This document shows positions 62,930 through 64,000 of a DNA stretch of 64,000 bases, in pieces (positions within the stretch are counted from its first letter, which is position 1; every line of letters starts with the position of its first letter). The position numbers were made by a program, and so were the translations under genes. Origin of the DNA: Paenibacillus fonticola DSM 21315 (lineage in GTDB: Bacteria; Bacillota; Bacilli; Paenibacillales; Paenibacillaceae); the NCBI RefSeq assembly GCF_000381905.1, contig NZ_KB907255.1:86638-150637 (forward strand), in the 5' to 3' direction. The notes beneath the pieces were generated by a model that was not told where the DNA came from, did no database searches, and saw only the letters and a program-made list of their open reading frames with translations.

Positions 62930-63592
62930 GTGTTAAATCCAGCCAGCGATATTAGAGTATTTGAGACGAAGCCTGATGAAGTGCTCATTCTTACTCCCGA
63001 TTTTATTTATACGGAGGTATTGAAGGAACAAGAATCCTTGTTTATTGAAGCCATTCAATATGGAGCAGAATTGCCCAAGCATGGAGAGGTATTTGCCATA
63101 CCTGATATTTTGAAAATTTCATGTAATAAAAAAGGGCGGTTAATTACGGTCGTCACCCGGCTTCAGTTCCGTAAAACCTCTACCGACTTTATCGTTATGC
63201 TTGACCCGCATATTCAGGAAGATTTTATCCAGCATCTGCACATACATATGGGTAAGGGGTACAAATACACGAAAGAGGAACTCACAAGCAGCCAGGCAGC
63301 AATCAAGCCTTTATTCATTATGCTGATCATCACCGGTCTTGGCATTTTTTTGACCTCGTTTGCCACGATCGCGCAGCAGCAGTCGATAGAAAAAGGCAGA
63401 ATCGTTAAAGCCCAGGCTCGAATTCTGTACGCTATACTTTCGGCGATTGGCCCGATCGGCGTCATCGTTATTTTTGGCCTGGCTTTTCTGATCTGTCTTA
63501 TCGTCTTGGTCCGCAGAGTGAAAAATCCACCGGTAATAATGCGTATAAAACATATGAAGCCGCGCATCAGCCTATTCAGCTATTTAAGATAG
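62930..63592 (+). CDS. Membrane protein of unknown function
   Basis: 220 residues from a GTG start 6 nt after AAAGGAGGG. The first 115 residues are soluble and beta-rich (PDEVLILTPDFIYTEVLKEQ, RLITVVTRLQFRKTSTDFIV), followed by two membrane helices at about 122-146 and 166-195 and a basic tail. A PH-like or YcxB-like layout is possible, but I do not recognise it with certainty. The next gene encodes a PH-domain protein on the opposite strand. Terminator downstream. Confidence 0.7.
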   Translation: MLNPASDIRVFETKPDEVLILTPDFIYTEVLKEQESLFIEAIQYGAELPKHGEVFAIPDILKISCNKKGRLITVVTRLQFRKTSTDFIVMLDPHIQEDFIQHLHIHMGKGYKYTKEELTSSQAAIKPLFIMLIITGLGIFLTSFATIAQQQSIEKGRIVKAQARILYAILSAIGPIGVIVIFGLAFLICLIVLVRRVKNPPVIMRIKHMKPRISLFSYLR

Positions 63593-63614
63593 GACGCTGC
63601 TATAGAAAATGGTT

Positions 63615-63647
63615 AGAGGGGCATTACAGCCCCTCTTTATTTTATTT
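63615..63647 (+). terminator. Terminator of the membrane protein gene
   Basis: A perfect 8-bp stem (AGAGGGGC / GCCCCTCT) with a 6-nt loop followed by TTATTTTATTT on the plus strand, about 23 nt after the stop. Confidence 0.88.
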
Positions 63648-63677
63648 GAGCTAATGAAAATGAATCTCCGATTGACC

Positions 63678-64000
63678 TCACTCGATTTCAATTTCCTGTG
63701 TGCGGCCGACGTACCAGTTGTAAAAAGCTTGTGCCTCTTTCAGGGGCACGTCCTTCACTCCCGTTCGATGAACCGGCTTGGCCCGATTTACTGTACCGAT
63801 AGTAGCTAGGCCAAACAGCCGTTGGATTTTACTTTGGGTTACCTTGACTTCAATAATTTTATCTCTTCTGGACACGAATAGAGTAGTAGCAAAGCTTCCT
63901 GTTTTCATCTGAATAAAGTTACGGTGCAATATGTACCGGGTATTCAAGTAACCCAGCCATCTGGCAATCAGAACGATTGCAAGCAGAACCGCCGACAAAA
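63678..64000 (-). CDS. Bacterial PH-domain (bPH2, YdbT-like) membrane protein, C-terminal part
   Basis: The C-terminal 106 codons of a gene that continues beyond base 64000. A membrane helix (VLLAIVLIARWLGYL) is followed by a PH-like unit: TRYILHRNFIQMKTGSFATT, then VKVTQSKIQRLFGLATIGTV, the bPH2 signature in which a strand-helix reads ..IQ..Q..FG.ATI... YdbS/YdbT proteins carry one or more such units next to membrane helices; in B. subtilis they are linked to resistance to certain bacteriocins. The length of the full gene is unknown. Confidence 0.8.
   Translation of the reverse strand, partial: LSAVLLAIVLIARWLGYLNTRYILHRNFIQMKTGSFATTLFVSRRDKIIEVKVTQSKIQRLFGLATIGTVNRAKPVHRTGVKDVPLKEAQAFYNWYVGRTQEIEIE

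Overview
The window looks like a chromosomal segment of a Paenibacillus-type, spore-former-related Firmicute. Evidence: strong AGGAGG ribosome sites with ATG/GTG/TTG starts, three YesM/YesN-type (AraC-output) two-component pairs beside CUT1 sugar ABC transporters, a rhamnogalacturonan gene order like the Bacillus subtilis yes region, Firmicute 7-1-7 Fur boxes, a CcpA cre site, a ydaO-class leader, a Mn-type pyrophosphatase, and many gene-free stretches filled with short tandem repeats. No rRNA, tRNA, CRISPR array or prophage was found. All functional calls come from reading the sequence; no database search was run.

Layout. 0-10 kb: start of a SulP transporter, a soluble PAS hybrid kinase, pyrophosphatase ppaC, an OmpR-type two-component pair, and hflX behind a leader-peptide attenuator. 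10-22 kb: a DUF5107/TPR protein divergent from an AraC regulator, a lipoprotein, and a five-gene unit (binding protein, two permeases, YesM kinase, YesN regulator). 22-30 kb: the deoxyribonucleoside set deoR-deoC-deoB-deoD-pdp, then an MFS pump with a winged-helix/TPR regulator upstream. 30-34 kb: kamA behind a c-di-AMP (ydaO) riboswitch, then a Fur-controlled three-gene unit. 34-37 kb: a small AT-rich accessory patch (YvrJ-like peptide, two ribbon-helix-helix-like proteins, orphan ORFs) and a HAD phosphatase. 37-56 kb: plant cell wall sugar use, with a rhamnogalacturonan import/degradation operon (yesM, yesN, yesO, yesP, yesQ, yesT, yesR-like genes and a transducer-fold protein), L-rhamnose genes (rhaM, MFS, rhaA), and a three-gene sensory cassette (binding lipoprotein, kinase, regulator). 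56-64 kb: large intergenic repeat arrays, a deletion derivative of a group II intron, an iron alcohol dehydrogenase and an azoreductase sharing a palindrome, a methyltransferase, a lipoprotein and membrane proteins.

How it fits together. The 37-56 kb block forms one nutritional theme. Oligosaccharides are imported by the YesOPQ-like ABC system, deacetylated and trimmed inside the cell, and the released L-rhamnose enters RhaM/RhaA; sensing is by two YesM/YesN pairs, one of which carries its own binding lipoprotein. The deo genes salvage deoxyribonucleosides. The most interesting regulatory elements are the hflX leader (a 13-residue peptide with an Arg-Ser-Arg motif plus an intrinsic terminator), the riboswitch with two successive terminators ahead of lysine 2,3-aminomutase, and a consensus promoter with a perfect Fur box in its spacer ahead of an uncharacterised operon. 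Short tandem arrays in many intergenic spaces, and inside at least three coding regions, are a second theme.
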